The notes below the pieces were generated by a model that did not search any database, was not told the origin of the DNA, and was given only the letters and a program-made list of their open reading frames with translations. A program made the position numbers and the translations under genes. A stretch of 64,000 nucleotides of DNA from Methylocella silvestris BL2 (GTDB lineage Bacteria > Pseudomonadota > Alphaproteobacteria > Rhizobiales > Beijerinckiaceae), in assembly GCF_000021745.1 (NCBI RefSeq), contig NC_011666.1:496001-560000 (forward strand), in the 5' to 3' direction. This document shows, one piece after another, positions 37,280 through 45,787 of this stretch. Each line of letters starts with the position of its first letter. Position 1 is the first letter of the stretch.

Positions 37280-37807
37280 ATGAATGATCGCAAAGTTTTG
37301 GGGACTGCCTTCAGATCCGTACTGGCGGGCGCGATCGCGCTATTGCCAACGTCTCTGCTGTCGGCCTGTAGCGACGACGCCCCGCCGCCCGAGAGGCGCA
37401 ATATCGCGCAGGAGGCGCCGCCGGATGTCCCCGCATGGGTTTATCTTGGCGACCACGTCGATCTGGGCTGGTGGCTTGCAAGCCGGCGCGCCTTCCAGCC
37501 GGCGGCCAAAGATAGCGCCATGGCCGCGGCCTATGATCTGTATCTGAGGCAAGCCTCGAAGCTGTTCGTGGAAGACCAGCGAATGATCGCCAATCGAACG
37601 GTGCAAACATCGTCAACCCTGTCTGAACAGGGGATCGAGGAAAATTACGACGCGATTCTGGATAAGTTCACGGAGCTGGCGGAATTCAGTGGGCGCAAAC
37701 TTCTTTATGGCGAGCTGTGCCAGCACTATGTCAACTTAAGAATGGCGGGGAAGAACAGCGACGAGGCGCTCGCGGAACTGAGAAGCCGCTATCAACATGC
37801 GCCATAG
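37280..37807 (+). CDS. Putative lipoprotein of the mxa cluster (MxaH position)
   Basis: 175 aa with a lipoprotein-type signal: a hydrophobic stretch ending LPTSLLSAC, the Cys at about residue 30 being the probable lipidation site. The mature part is helical and soluble (AWVYLGDHVDLGWWLASRRA, then LFVEDQRMIANRTVQTSSTL). It sits where mxaH lies in the Methylobacterium order and is about the right size for the small lipoprotein there, so it may be MxaH. Forty bases separate it from the upstream propeller gene. Confidence 0.65.
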   Translation: MNDRKVLGTAFRSVLAGAIALLPTSLLSACSDDAPPPERRNIAQEAPPDVPAWVYLGDHVDLGWWLASRRAFQPAAKDSAMAAAYDLYLRQASKLFVEDQRMIANRTVQTSSTLSEQGIEENYDAILDKFTELAEFSGRKLLYGELCQHYVNLRMAGKNSDEALAELRSRYQHAP

Positions 37808-37849
37808 AACGTCTAAGGAACTCGAGCCCTTTTCGCCAATAGTTGAGAC

Positions 37850-39271
37850 ATGACAGATTCTCCATCGCCACCCCTTTCCGCGCCAGACCGATGGATGCTC
37901 TCGCTTCGCACACAGCTGATCCTCGGCTTCGTCCTCATCGACATTCTGGCCGGAATAGTTTGCGCCGGCGTTATCATCGTAAAGGCCCGTCACGCGGCGC
38001 TGATCGAGATGAAAGTGTCGGTGCGGTTGGCGGAAATACTTGTCGCCGAATCGGTTCGGCTGACCGAACCGCATACGCCGCCCGATCGCCTTCTCAACAC
38101 GCTGGCGCAGCAGCTCGGGTTTATCCGCCACGTCCGATTTGCGGTGTTCGATGCGAACCAACAGGAAATCCTCGTCGACCGCACGCTGACGACGGATCAG
38201 CTACGGGAGCGCGAGCCTGCTCCTGGCTGGTTCGTGTCCTTGATTGCTCCCCCCGCGGAGCGGCATCAGATGCCGATCATCGCGCAGCATCGCAAGATTG
38301 GAACAGTCTTCATTATCGAGGCTCCACAGGATGAAGTGGCGGAAGTGTGGGAGGATATGTCGGCCTTGACTGCGATCGCTTTTGTCGCCAATCTGGCGAT
38401 ACTTGGCATGTTGTATCTGACTTTCGGCCGCATACTCGTGCCGCTAACCAGGCTGGCGCATGGGCTGTCCGAGCTCGAACACCAGAACTTTGCAACTCGC
38501 GTCGCCGAACCGCGCATCCGCGAACTCGCTGAGATCGTCCGCCGGTTCAACCATCTCGCCACGGCGCTTGGCGAGACGCATGACGAAAATCGAAGGCTCA
38601 ATCAGCGGTTGATCAATCTGCAGGACGAGGAACGCCGCCGCATCGCGCTCGATCTGCACGATGAATTCGGGCCTTGCTTCTTCGGGCTGAGCGCCAGTCT
38701 CCGCCTGCTCAAAGCCATTGCCGCATCATTAACCCATGAAGATCACTCCAGTGCGATTGAAACGCTGACCGAGCAGACGGCCCTGATGGCGGAAATTATC
38801 GAACGCATGCGAGTCGCCAATCGTGGTATTCTCACCAGCTTGCGACCGATGGCGCTCGGCCATGTTCCCTTGCAGAAGGTATTGGAAATTCTCATTGCCG
38901 ATCTTTCAAAACTTCACGCGGGCGTTTCCATTTCTCTAAAGGCGGAAGGGCTGCGATACACCTACAGCGAGCCGATCGATTTGACGGTCTACCGATGTGT
39001 TCAGGAAAGCGTAACGAACGCCATTCGCCATTCGACGGCGTCGACGATTACGATTGAACTTCATGAGATGGAGGACATGCAGGAAAATGCAAAATGCAAG
39101 ACATGTTTGCGCTTGGTTGTTGAGGATTCAGGCAAAGGAATTATGGACGACATTCAAGCCGGCTTTGGTCTTGCGGGGATGAAGGAGCGCGTCAACGCTC
39201 TTGGCGGCGTCTGGTCGATCGCCAATCGGGATGGATATGGCGCGCGCGTTTGCATGATTCTCCCCATCTGA
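37850..39271 (+). CDS. Membrane sensor histidine kinase, MxaY-like
   Basis: 473 aa. The N-terminal membrane segment LILGFVLIDILAGIVCAGVI is followed by a periplasmic sensor region, a second membrane segment (ALTAIAFVANLAILGMLYL) and a HAMP-like linker (RILVPLTRLAHGLSELEHQN). A HisKA_3 dimerisation motif follows with the phospho-accepting His in RIALDLHDEFGPCFFGLSAS. The ATPase domain has VVEDSGKGI and FGLAGMKERVNALGG. This NarX/LuxR-system architecture, paired with a response regulator beside mxa genes, matches the MxaY/MxaX regulators described in Paracoccus. It probably adjusts mxa transcription to methanol or formaldehyde; the signal is not known. Confidence 0.82.
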   Translation: MTDSPSPPLSAPDRWMLSLRTQLILGFVLIDILAGIVCAGVIIVKARHAALIEMKVSVRLAEILVAESVRLTEPHTPPDRLLNTLAQQLGFIRHVRFAVFDANQQEILVDRTLTTDQLREREPAPGWFVSLIAPPAERHQMPIIAQHRKIGTVFIIEAPQDEVAEVWEDMSALTAIAFVANLAILGMLYLTFGRILVPLTRLAHGLSELEHQNFATRVAEPRIRELAEIVRRFNHLATALGETHDENRRLNQRLINLQDEERRRIALDLHDEFGPCFFGLSASLRLLKAIAASLTHEDHSSAIETLTEQTALMAEIIERMRVANRGILTSLRPMALGHVPLQKVLEILIADLSKLHAGVSISLKAEGLRYTYSEPIDLTVYRCVQESVTNAIRHSTASTITIELHEMEDMQENAKCKTCLRLVVEDSGKGIMDDIQAGFGLAGMKERVNALGGVWSIANRDGYGARVCMILPI

Positions 39272-39341
39272 CGCTCCGCGTCTTCACGTCACGCGACGCG
39301 CGGCGTGGTGAGAGCCGCACTATGAAAGCAGACGCGCCATA

Positions 39342-39968
39342 ATGAGATCAGCGCTTATTATCGAAGATCATCCGATCCTTCTTCAGGCTTCCAAGCGTCT
39401 TCTCGAAGATATCGGAGTGTCGCCCGTCTTCGTCGCGAGCGACGTCTTGTCGGGATATCGCCTTTTCCACCGGGCGAAGCCGGATGTCGTGATCGTCGAC
39501 CTGGTCATCAAGAGCAACGGACTTGCCGGACTGGACCTCATCCGCCGCATGCGCCTGCGCGACCAGAAGGCGCGGATCCTGGTTTTCAGCATGCATGCCG
39601 ATCCGGTCATCATCGGTCGCGCTCTTGAAGCGGGCGCGATGGGCTATGTCGTCAAGGACGCAGGCCCGGACGAATTCATAGAGGCCTTCAAGAGAGTTGA
39701 TTCCGGTAAACCCTATCTGAGCAATGCGATTGCAACCGAGGTGGCTTTGGTCAACGTACACGCCTCGTCGAATCCGCTTGCAAATCTGTCGCGGCGTGAG
39801 ATTCAGACCCTGGCGCTCCTTGCGGAAGGAAAATCTTACCGCGCCATCGCCGACGAGCTGAGGGTCAGCTACAAGACGGTCGTCAATGTCTGCTCTTTGC
39901 TTCGGCGGAAACTCGGCGCCGGCAGCCTTGCCGAGTTGATCGCCCTTGCGGTTCGCCATATCGGATAG
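39342..39968 (+). CDS. LuxR/NarL-family response regulator, MxaX/MxaB-like
   Basis: 208 aa. The receiver domain has acidic residues in IIEDHPILL, phospho-acceptor Asp53 in VVIVDLVI and the conserved Lys in YVVKDAGP. The C-terminal LuxR helix-turn-helix reads LSRREIQTLALLAEGKSYRA then IADELRVSYKTVVNVCSLLR. It forms a two-component system with the kinase 70 bases upstream. In Methylobacterium the last gene of the mxa cluster, mxaB, is also a response regulator needed for mxaF expression; Paracoccus mxaX is similar. Confidence 0.84.
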   Translation: MRSALIIEDHPILLQASKRLLEDIGVSPVFVASDVLSGYRLFHRAKPDVVIVDLVIKSNGLAGLDLIRRMRLRDQKARILVFSMHADPVIIGRALEAGAMGYVVKDAGPDEFIEAFKRVDSGKPYLSNAIATEVALVNVHASSNPLANLSRREIQTLALLAEGKSYRAIADELRVSYKTVVNVCSLLRRKLGAGSLAELIALAVRHIG

Positions 39969-40233
39969 GGCGTCAATCTGCGCTCTCCGACCGGAATTGC
40001 CTGGCGCAGAGCGAATCTCGCGTCGGGCGAGCATCAGCGATCCCGCATTTTTGTTTTATGCAAGAAAAATCACAATAATTCGTGCTTTTAAGGGCGCGAC
40101 GAGTTAGCTGACGAGGCTTATCTTTTTTGAATCTCTGAAGATCTAACGCCAAGACTTAGTTAAGCGATGGCGGGAACTTTACTCATTTAGGATGCCGGAG
40201 AGGTTTGACGCCGGAGCTCATGCGCGAGGAACT

Positions 40234-42450
40234 ATGGCGGACTTCTTCAGCACTCAGATGGACTTTATATTCTTCTTCTATGGGCTTGCGTTCATCCTTC
40301 TCGGCGCAACCTGCTTCGCCATAGCAAAGGGAGACCGGAAACAGCCCTGGACCGTGCTGGGACTGTTTGGCGTTGTTCATGGGGCAAGTGAGTGGCTGGA
40401 TTTGACCGCGCTGATCGTCGGCGACGCATTTCCATTCGCCCTTGCGCGAACTGTGTTAATGACGGTGTCGTTCTTGCTGTTGATGGAATTTGCGCGGCTG
40501 GAAGCCATTCATTTTGGCCTAAGGCCGCCAGGGCGCTGGTTGTATGTCGTATTGGTTCTGTTGGCAGCGTATGGCGGGTTCGCCGGCGGGCTGAATGTGG
40601 CTGGCGTCACTGCGCGCTACGCGATTGGGCTTGTGGGCTCTCTCGCCGCCAGTGTCTTATTTGCGCTGCACGCCCGAGGGTTCTCGGGCGCAGCAAGACG
40701 CTTTTCAATTCTTGCCGCGGTGGGATTTGCGCTTTATGGCGTCGCCGCCGGCGCGATTGTCCCGGCCGTTCCATTCTGGCCTGCGAGCGTTTTCAACTAC
40801 GAATGGTTCATCCATAACACAGGCGTTCCCATCCAGCTCGTGCGCGGTGTGCTCGCGTGCTGGATAGCTCTTTCGATCTGGGCGATTTGGGGACAAAAGC
40901 TGATTTTGAAGGTTTCGTCCGAGCGGTTTACACGGTTTTTACGCAAGCAATTTGTTTTGACCGCAGGCGCCATGGCGACGATTCTTGTTCTTGGCTGGCT
41001 GCTGACGGAGTTCCTCGGAGGGATTTATCAACGAAATGTCCAGGACGAGGCGCGCGGCGATATCAATCTGCTTGCGAGCCGATTCTCTGGCGAGACTGGC
41101 GTCGTTGAGGCTGTGGGGAGAACCTTGGCCGGATCGCCGTCCGTGCTTCCTTTGCTGGTCGGCGGCAGCCGACATGACCGCGAGGTCGCCCAAGCCGTTC
41201 TGGAGGTTGGCGTCAAGGCGTCAGGAGCCAAGCTCGGCTACATATTGGATCTAACCGGAGCAATCGTCGCTGCTTTCGATCCGCGGGACGACTCTGCGTT
41301 GCAAGCTCCCGGTGACGCTTCAACTTCCCATTTTTCGAAAGCCAATGCGGGAGAACCTATCTCCCATTTTGCATTGGATCCTGTGGAGCGCCGGCCTTAT
41401 TTCTATGCGATCTACCCGATTCGCCTCGCAAATAGCGAGGTGGTCGGCCATGCTGTCCTTAAGAAGTCCCTGAACGTTCTTGAAGCCGATCTCAGGGCGT
41501 TCGACCAACCCTATTTCTTCGTTGATCCTGACGGTCTGATCGTGCTGACGAATCAACCGGCGCTTCTTCTCCGCCAATTGTGGCCTCCATCCTCCGACCG
41601 GAAATCTATCCCAGCGCGACAGAGTCCGACGGTGAATATTGCGCCGCCCTCGAAGCGGGAGATCGTAGACGCTACATGGATTAATCTCGGTGGAGAGCGC
41701 GTGTTCGTCCGCAGGCGCTTCGCGAATGACAGCGAATGGTCTTTGGTCCTCACGATCCCGATGGCGGAGTTATTCGCCAACCGTGTTTTGGGAATCGTCA
41801 TCACTCTACTGGCGACATTGATGGCGTTGATTTATCTTTTTGGCAAGGAGCGATCAGTCTACGACAGCGTTCAAATGGACAAGCGCCTCAAATTGCAAGA
41901 ATTGGCTCGCAGCCTTGAATTTCAGGCGAGCACCGACCCCCTCACAGGCCTCTTCAATCGCATGAAATTCGATCAGGCGCTGGCGGCCGAGATATTAAGG
42001 GCGAATCGCTACAACAGACCGCTTTCTTTGGTGCTGTTCGACATTGATCACTTCAAGAATATCAATGATCTCCACGGTCATCAGGTGGGCGACAACGTGC
42101 TGGTGCAACTGTCCCGCATAGCTGCGGCGCATATCAGGGGCACCGATGTGCTTGCTCGTTGGGGGGGAGAGGAATTTGTCATTCTGGTCCCAGAATCCAA
42201 TGGTCAAATGGCGTATCAAACTGCAGAAAATCTGAGAAACGCGATCGGCCAAGCCGTATTCGAGAAGGCCGGGGCCGTCACCTGTAGTTTCGGGGTTGCT
42301 GAATATGTTGATGGGGATGCCGCGGAATCGCTCATCTCTCGCGCGGACGCCGCTATGTACCGCGCCAAGATCAAGGGCCGTAACCAGGCAGAGTTGTCTT
42401 CTGTGACCGCCCCTTCGTCCGTCGAGACGTCATTTCCGTCGCCGGCGTAA
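40234..42450 (+). CDS. Membrane-bound diguanylate cyclase (GGDEF) with seven-helix sensor region
   Basis: About 738 aa. The N-terminal third has seven or eight membrane helices with VVHGASEWLDLTALI between helices. Next comes one long helix (VLTAGAMATILVLGWLL), an extracytoplasmic Cache-like sensor (about residues 270-540) and another helix (VLGIVITLLATLMALIYLF). A GGDEF domain ends the protein, with TDPLTGLFNRMKFD, FDIDHFKNINDLHGH and RWGGEEFVIL. The GGEEF motif is intact, so it should make cyclic di-GMP. No EAL domain is present. ATG 40192 is an alternative start without a better ribosome-binding site. Confidence 0.85.
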   Translation: MADFFSTQMDFIFFFYGLAFILLGATCFAIAKGDRKQPWTVLGLFGVVHGASEWLDLTALIVGDAFPFALARTVLMTVSFLLLMEFARLEAIHFGLRPPGRWLYVVLVLLAAYGGFAGGLNVAGVTARYAIGLVGSLAASVLFALHARGFSGAARRFSILAAVGFALYGVAAGAIVPAVPFWPASVFNYEWFIHNTGVPIQLVRGVLACWIALSIWAIWGQKLILKVSSERFTRFLRKQFVLTAGAMATILVLGWLLTEFLGGIYQRNVQDEARGDINLLASRFSGETGVVEAVGRTLAGSPSVLPLLVGGSRHDREVAQAVLEVGVKASGAKLGYILDLTGAIVAAFDPRDDSALQAPGDASTSHFSKANAGEPISHFALDPVERRPYFYAIYPIRLANSEVVGHAVLKKSLNVLEADLRAFDQPYFFVDPDGLIVLTNQPALLLRQLWPPSSDRKSIPARQSPTVNIAPPSKREIVDATWINLGGERVFVRRRFANDSEWSLVLTIPMAELFANRVLGIVITLLATLMALIYLFGKERSVYDSVQMDKRLKLQELARSLEFQASTDPLTGLFNRMKFDQALAAEILRANRYNRPLSLVLFDIDHFKNINDLHGHQVGDNVLVQLSRIAAAHIRGTDVLARWGGEEFVILVPESNGQMAYQTAENLRNAIGQAVFEKAGAVTCSFGVAEYVDGDAAESLISRADAAMYRAKIKGRNQAELSSVTAPSSVETSFPSPA

Positions 42451-42536
42451 TCGCTGACGTCCATGTTGTCTCGATGAGCGCTGTGGCGTGCTCGCGGATA
42501 GGGAGAAGAAGCCGCGCTAGATCTTGCTTGCGGCGT

Positions 42537-43206
42537 CTATGACGACATAGCGTGCGAAAGCTTTCCTTCGTCCTCAACGTCTTCGGCAAGCGCGCGAATT
42601 CGCTTAAGATCCGCAACGAAGGCCGAATATTCGCGCTGCTTCGCCTCTGGGTCGGGCAAACGCAAGAGATAGGACGGATGCACGGTGATAATTCCCGCGC
42701 GCCCTGCGAATTTAGCCGCCCCGCGGACTCGCGAGATCGGCAAGGCCTTGCCGGCGAGCGCCAGAACGGCGGTGGCGCCGAGCGCTACGACGAGGCGCGG
42801 CTGAACGAAATCGAGTTCCTTTTCGAGTTGCCAGCGGTAATGCTTGACCTCGCCGGCGGTCGGCTTTTGGTGAAGCCGCTTTTTGCCGCGCTGCTCGAAT
42901 TTGAAATGCTTGACGGCGTTTGTGACATAGGTTTTGGCTCGATCAAGACCGGCCTCTGACATGGCGCGGTTCAAGAGTTGCACCCGGGCCAACGAAGGGC
43001 CGGCCCTGCAAATCTTCCTGATCGCCCGGCTGCTCGCCGACGAAGGCGATCGAGGCTCCAATCGGGCCTTCGCCAAGCACGGCCTGCGTTACGCCCTTCA
43101 CGAGCGGCGGCGAGGCGGCGATCATCGCGTTCAATTCGCCGAGGGTTTTCGGCTCCCGTTCGAAAAGGGCGGCGACGCCCTTGTCCGCATTGCGCCCGAT
43201 CGCCAT
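42537..43206 (-). pseudogene. Frameshifted UdgX-like uracil-DNA glycosylase
   Basis: The N-terminal frame (43206 down to about 42985) reads GEGPIGASIAFVGEQPGDQE then GRPFVGPGA. The downstream frame carries VQLLNRAMSEAGLD, TNAVKHFKFEQRGKKRLH and VVALGATAVLALAG, ending with HPSYLLRLPDPEAKQ. The two join at the family's PFVGPAG-QLLNR point only after a one-base shift, so the gene is broken or carries a sequencing error. KKRLH matches the KRRIH loop of UdgX, which binds uracil DNA covalently. The cysteines expected to hold an iron-sulfur cluster are not seen in either half. Confidence 0.75.
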
Positions 43207-43426
43207 GGCGGCCTCCGTTCAATCTTCGCCTAACGCGCAACGCGCAGAATGGGTCGCGCAACCTTCGATTGTCAGGGAAACGGCTCGCCCGACAGTCGCT
43301 TGATGTTCAGTGTCGAAACGTCGCTGGCGCTATGTTCACTATATGTTCTTGTCGCACCAAAAGGCAAGCGCAGCCATAGCGCGTCTTTCCGCCGGGCGCT
43401 GACCGCATAAGCGCCGCCGCGTCAGC

Positions 43427-43457
43427 GAACGCCGAAAAGCGAGGCTCTTCGGCGTTC
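43427..43457 (-). terminator. Hairpin downstream of the encapsulin/desulfurase operon
   Basis: The arms GAACGCCGA (43427-43435) and TCGGCGTTC (43449-43457) form a nine-bp stem immediately after the desulfurase stop codon. The following bases have no long T run, so termination is likely but not certain. Confidence 0.45.
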
Positions 43458-43462
43458 AGCGC

Positions 43463-45787
43463 TTAACGCGCGCGAAATCGCTGGCTGACGGAGATGCGCC
43501 GTAGGGCCGCGACGAGCGCGTCGATGTCGTCAAAGGTGTTGTAGAGGGCGAGGGACGGCCGGACCGTCGTCTCGAGGCCAAAGCGGCGCAGAATCGGCTG
43601 GGCGCAATGGTGGCCGGAGCGCACGGCGATGCCTTCGCGATCGAGCGCCGCGCCGACGTCCTCGCTGCGGCAGCCGTCGAGCACCAGCGAGAACACGCCG
43701 GCCTTCTCATCCGCGCAGCCGATGATGCGCAGTCCCGGAACGCTCTTGAGACCTTCGGTCGCATAGATCAAAAGCTCATGCTCATAGGCGGCGATATTGG
43801 CCATGCCGATCGTGTCGAGATAGTCGAAGGCGGCTCCAAGCCCGACCGCATCGGCGATATTGCCGGTGCCCGCCTCGAAACGGCCCGGCGGCGGCTGGTA
43901 AATCGTCTTTTCGAAGGTGACGTCGGCGATCATATTGCCGCCGCCCTGCCACGGCGGCATCGCCTCAAGCACCTGCTGTTTGCCATAGACGACGCCGATG
44001 CCGGTCGGCCCGAACACCTTATGGCCGGAGAACACCAGAAAATCGCAATCCAGCGCCTGCACGTCGACGGGCATATGCGAGACGGCCTGGGCGGCGTCGG
44101 CGATGACGCAGGAGCCGAGGCGATGCGCCATGTCGATCATGTCCTTGGCCGGCGTGACCGTCCCGATGGCGTTGGCGACCATGGTGAAGGAGACGATGCG
44201 CGTGCGGCGCGACAGCAGCTTTTCATATTCGTCGAGCCGGACCTGACCCTTGTCGTCGACCGGGGCGACCTTGAGGATCGCGCCGGTCTCGGCGCAGAGC
44301 ATCTGCCAGGGCACGATATTGGCGTGATGCTCAAGCCAGGTGATGAGGATCTCATCGCCTTTCTTGACGTTGCGGCGGCCGTAGCTCTGCGCGATCAGAT
44401 TGATCGCTTCGGTCGTGCCGCGCACGAAAATAATGTCATTCGTTGAGGGGGCATTGATGAAGCGGCGCGTCTTTTCACGTGCGGCTTCATAGGCGTCCGT
44501 CGCCCGCGCCGCGAGCGTATGGGCGGCGCGGTGAATGTTTGAGTTTTCGTTCTCGTAGAAGGACGAGATCCGGTCGATGACCGCCTGGGGCTTCTGCGTC
44601 GTTGCGGCGTTATCCAGCCAGATCAACGGCTTGCCATGCACATATTGACGCAGGATGGGGAAGTCGCGGCGGATCGAGGCGGCGTCGAAGGGACGCGCGC
44701 CGACGCCAATGGTCGGGCCGAGTTCAGGCCTCACCTCATGAGCGACGGGGTATATCGTATGGACGCCGGATGGCGTTGCTTCCGGCAGCGGCGAGGCGGG
44801 CGGAGCCGGCGCGGCGCTTTCGGCGGGGAGAGTGAAGAGGTCGCCCGGAAGCGGGGGATTTGAAGAAAAGAGCGAAGCCGCCTCGCGCGGCTCGAAGCCC
44901 GGAATCTTGAAGGCGGGCGCGTTCGGAAAACCGGCGGGCGTGATGAGTCCCCCGGGCGTCGCTCCGAAGACCGCCGGCCGGGTGGCGGGGGTTGCGGCTG
45001 GGGAATTCACGGCGGGAGCCGCGGTCGCCCCGGCGGTGGGAAGCGGGGCGTCCGGCGCGGCGCCTGGGCGCAGCGATCCCGTTTCCGGAAGCGCCGGAGC
45101 GTCGGACGGCTTGGCGCCAGCATGCGGAACGCCCTGCCGCGTCGCGCCGGCGTGGCTATCGCGGCCATCGAGGAAATAGAGCGACTCGCCGGGCAGAGCC
45201 TTATCGCCCGCGGAATAGCCGGCGCCGCCGAGCGCCGGATGGGTCAGGGCCGTCGAGTCCGTCAACGCGCCGGGCAGGGCGGCGAGCTCCGCCTCGCTTG
45301 GGACGGCTTCCGATTGGCCGCCATATCCTGACGGCGTCGTGACGGGAGCAGCGGCCGGCGATAGGGGCTGCGAATAGGCCGCGGGGGCAAAAGCGAAGAC
45401 CGTTGACGCAGCTGTTGGCAGCCCGACGTTGGGGGCTGACGCCGGCTGGCCTCCGGACGGAAATCCGGGCGAGGATGCGAAAGCGGGCGAGACCGGAGCG
45501 TAGGGTGGCGATCCGGCCTGCGCCGCAACATGCGAGGGCCCGACCGAGGCGAGCAGCGGATCGGGCTGCGGCGGAGCAGGCGGAAAGCCCGCCTCCGGCG
45601 CGCCCGAGCCGGCGGCGCCCGTGGAAGGGGCGGGATCTCCGGGAAACGCCTTGAACAGCGCGTTGGCGAGCGCCGCGATCGTCGCCGGATCGGGTACGGA
45701 GGGCGCCGCGCCGCCCCATTGAGACGCCGGCGAAGCCGGAAGCGGCGTCAGCGCCGCGGCCGCGGCGGCAGGCTCAGGCGTAGACAT
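43463..45787 (-). CDS. SufS-type cysteine desulfurase, encapsulin cargo with very long disordered N-terminus
   Basis: 774-aa PLP enzyme that removes sulfur from cysteine as a persulfide. The catalytic part starts about residue 367 (FDAASIRRDFPIL, then IWLDNAATTQKPQAVID). It has the PLP lysine in VFSGHKVFGPTGIG and the catalytic cysteine in SGHHCAQPILRR (C728), both SufS type. The first 365 residues are Pro/Ala/Gly-rich and low in complexity, with short ordered-looking motifs such as ATIAALANALFKAFPG, ESLYFLDGRD and AFKIPGF. Such N-terminal regions target cysteine desulfurases into family 2A encapsulins. Its ATG lies inside the end of the encapsulin gene (14-base overlap), so the two are translationally coupled. 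No sufBCDE genes are nearby. Confidence 0.92.
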   Translation of the reverse strand: MSTPEPAAAAAALTPLPASPASQWGGAAPSVPDPATIAALANALFKAFPGDPAPSTGAAGSGAPEAGFPPAPPQPDPLLASVGPSHVAAQAGSPPYAPVSPAFASSPGFPSGGQPASAPNVGLPTAASTVFAFAPAAYSQPLSPAAAPVTTPSGYGGQSEAVPSEAELAALPGALTDSTALTHPALGGAGYSAGDKALPGESLYFLDGRDSHAGATRQGVPHAGAKPSDAPALPETGSLRPGAAPDAPLPTAGATAAPAVNSPAATPATRPAVFGATPGGLITPAGFPNAPAFKIPGFEPREAASLFSSNPPLPGDLFTLPAESAAPAPPASPLPEATPSGVHTIYPVAHEVRPELGPTIGVGARPFDAASIRRDFPILRQYVHGKPLIWLDNAATTQKPQAVIDRISSFYENENSNIHRAAHTLAARATDAYEAAREKTRRFINAPSTNDIIFVRGTTEAINLIAQSYGRRNVKKGDEILITWLEHHANIVPWQMLCAETGAILKVAPVDDKGQVRLDEYEKLLSRRTRIVSFTMVANAIGTVTPAKDMIDMAHRLGSCVIADAAQAVSHMPVDVQALDCDFLVFSGHKVFGPTGIGVVYGKQQVLEAMPPWQGGGNMIADVTFEKTIYQPPPGRFEAGTGNIADAVGLGAAFDYLDTIGMANIAAYEHELLIYATEGLKSVPGLRIIGCADEKAGVFSLVLDGCRSEDVGAALDREGIAVRSGHHCAQPILRRFGLETTVRPSLALYNTFDDIDALVAALRRISVSQRFRAR

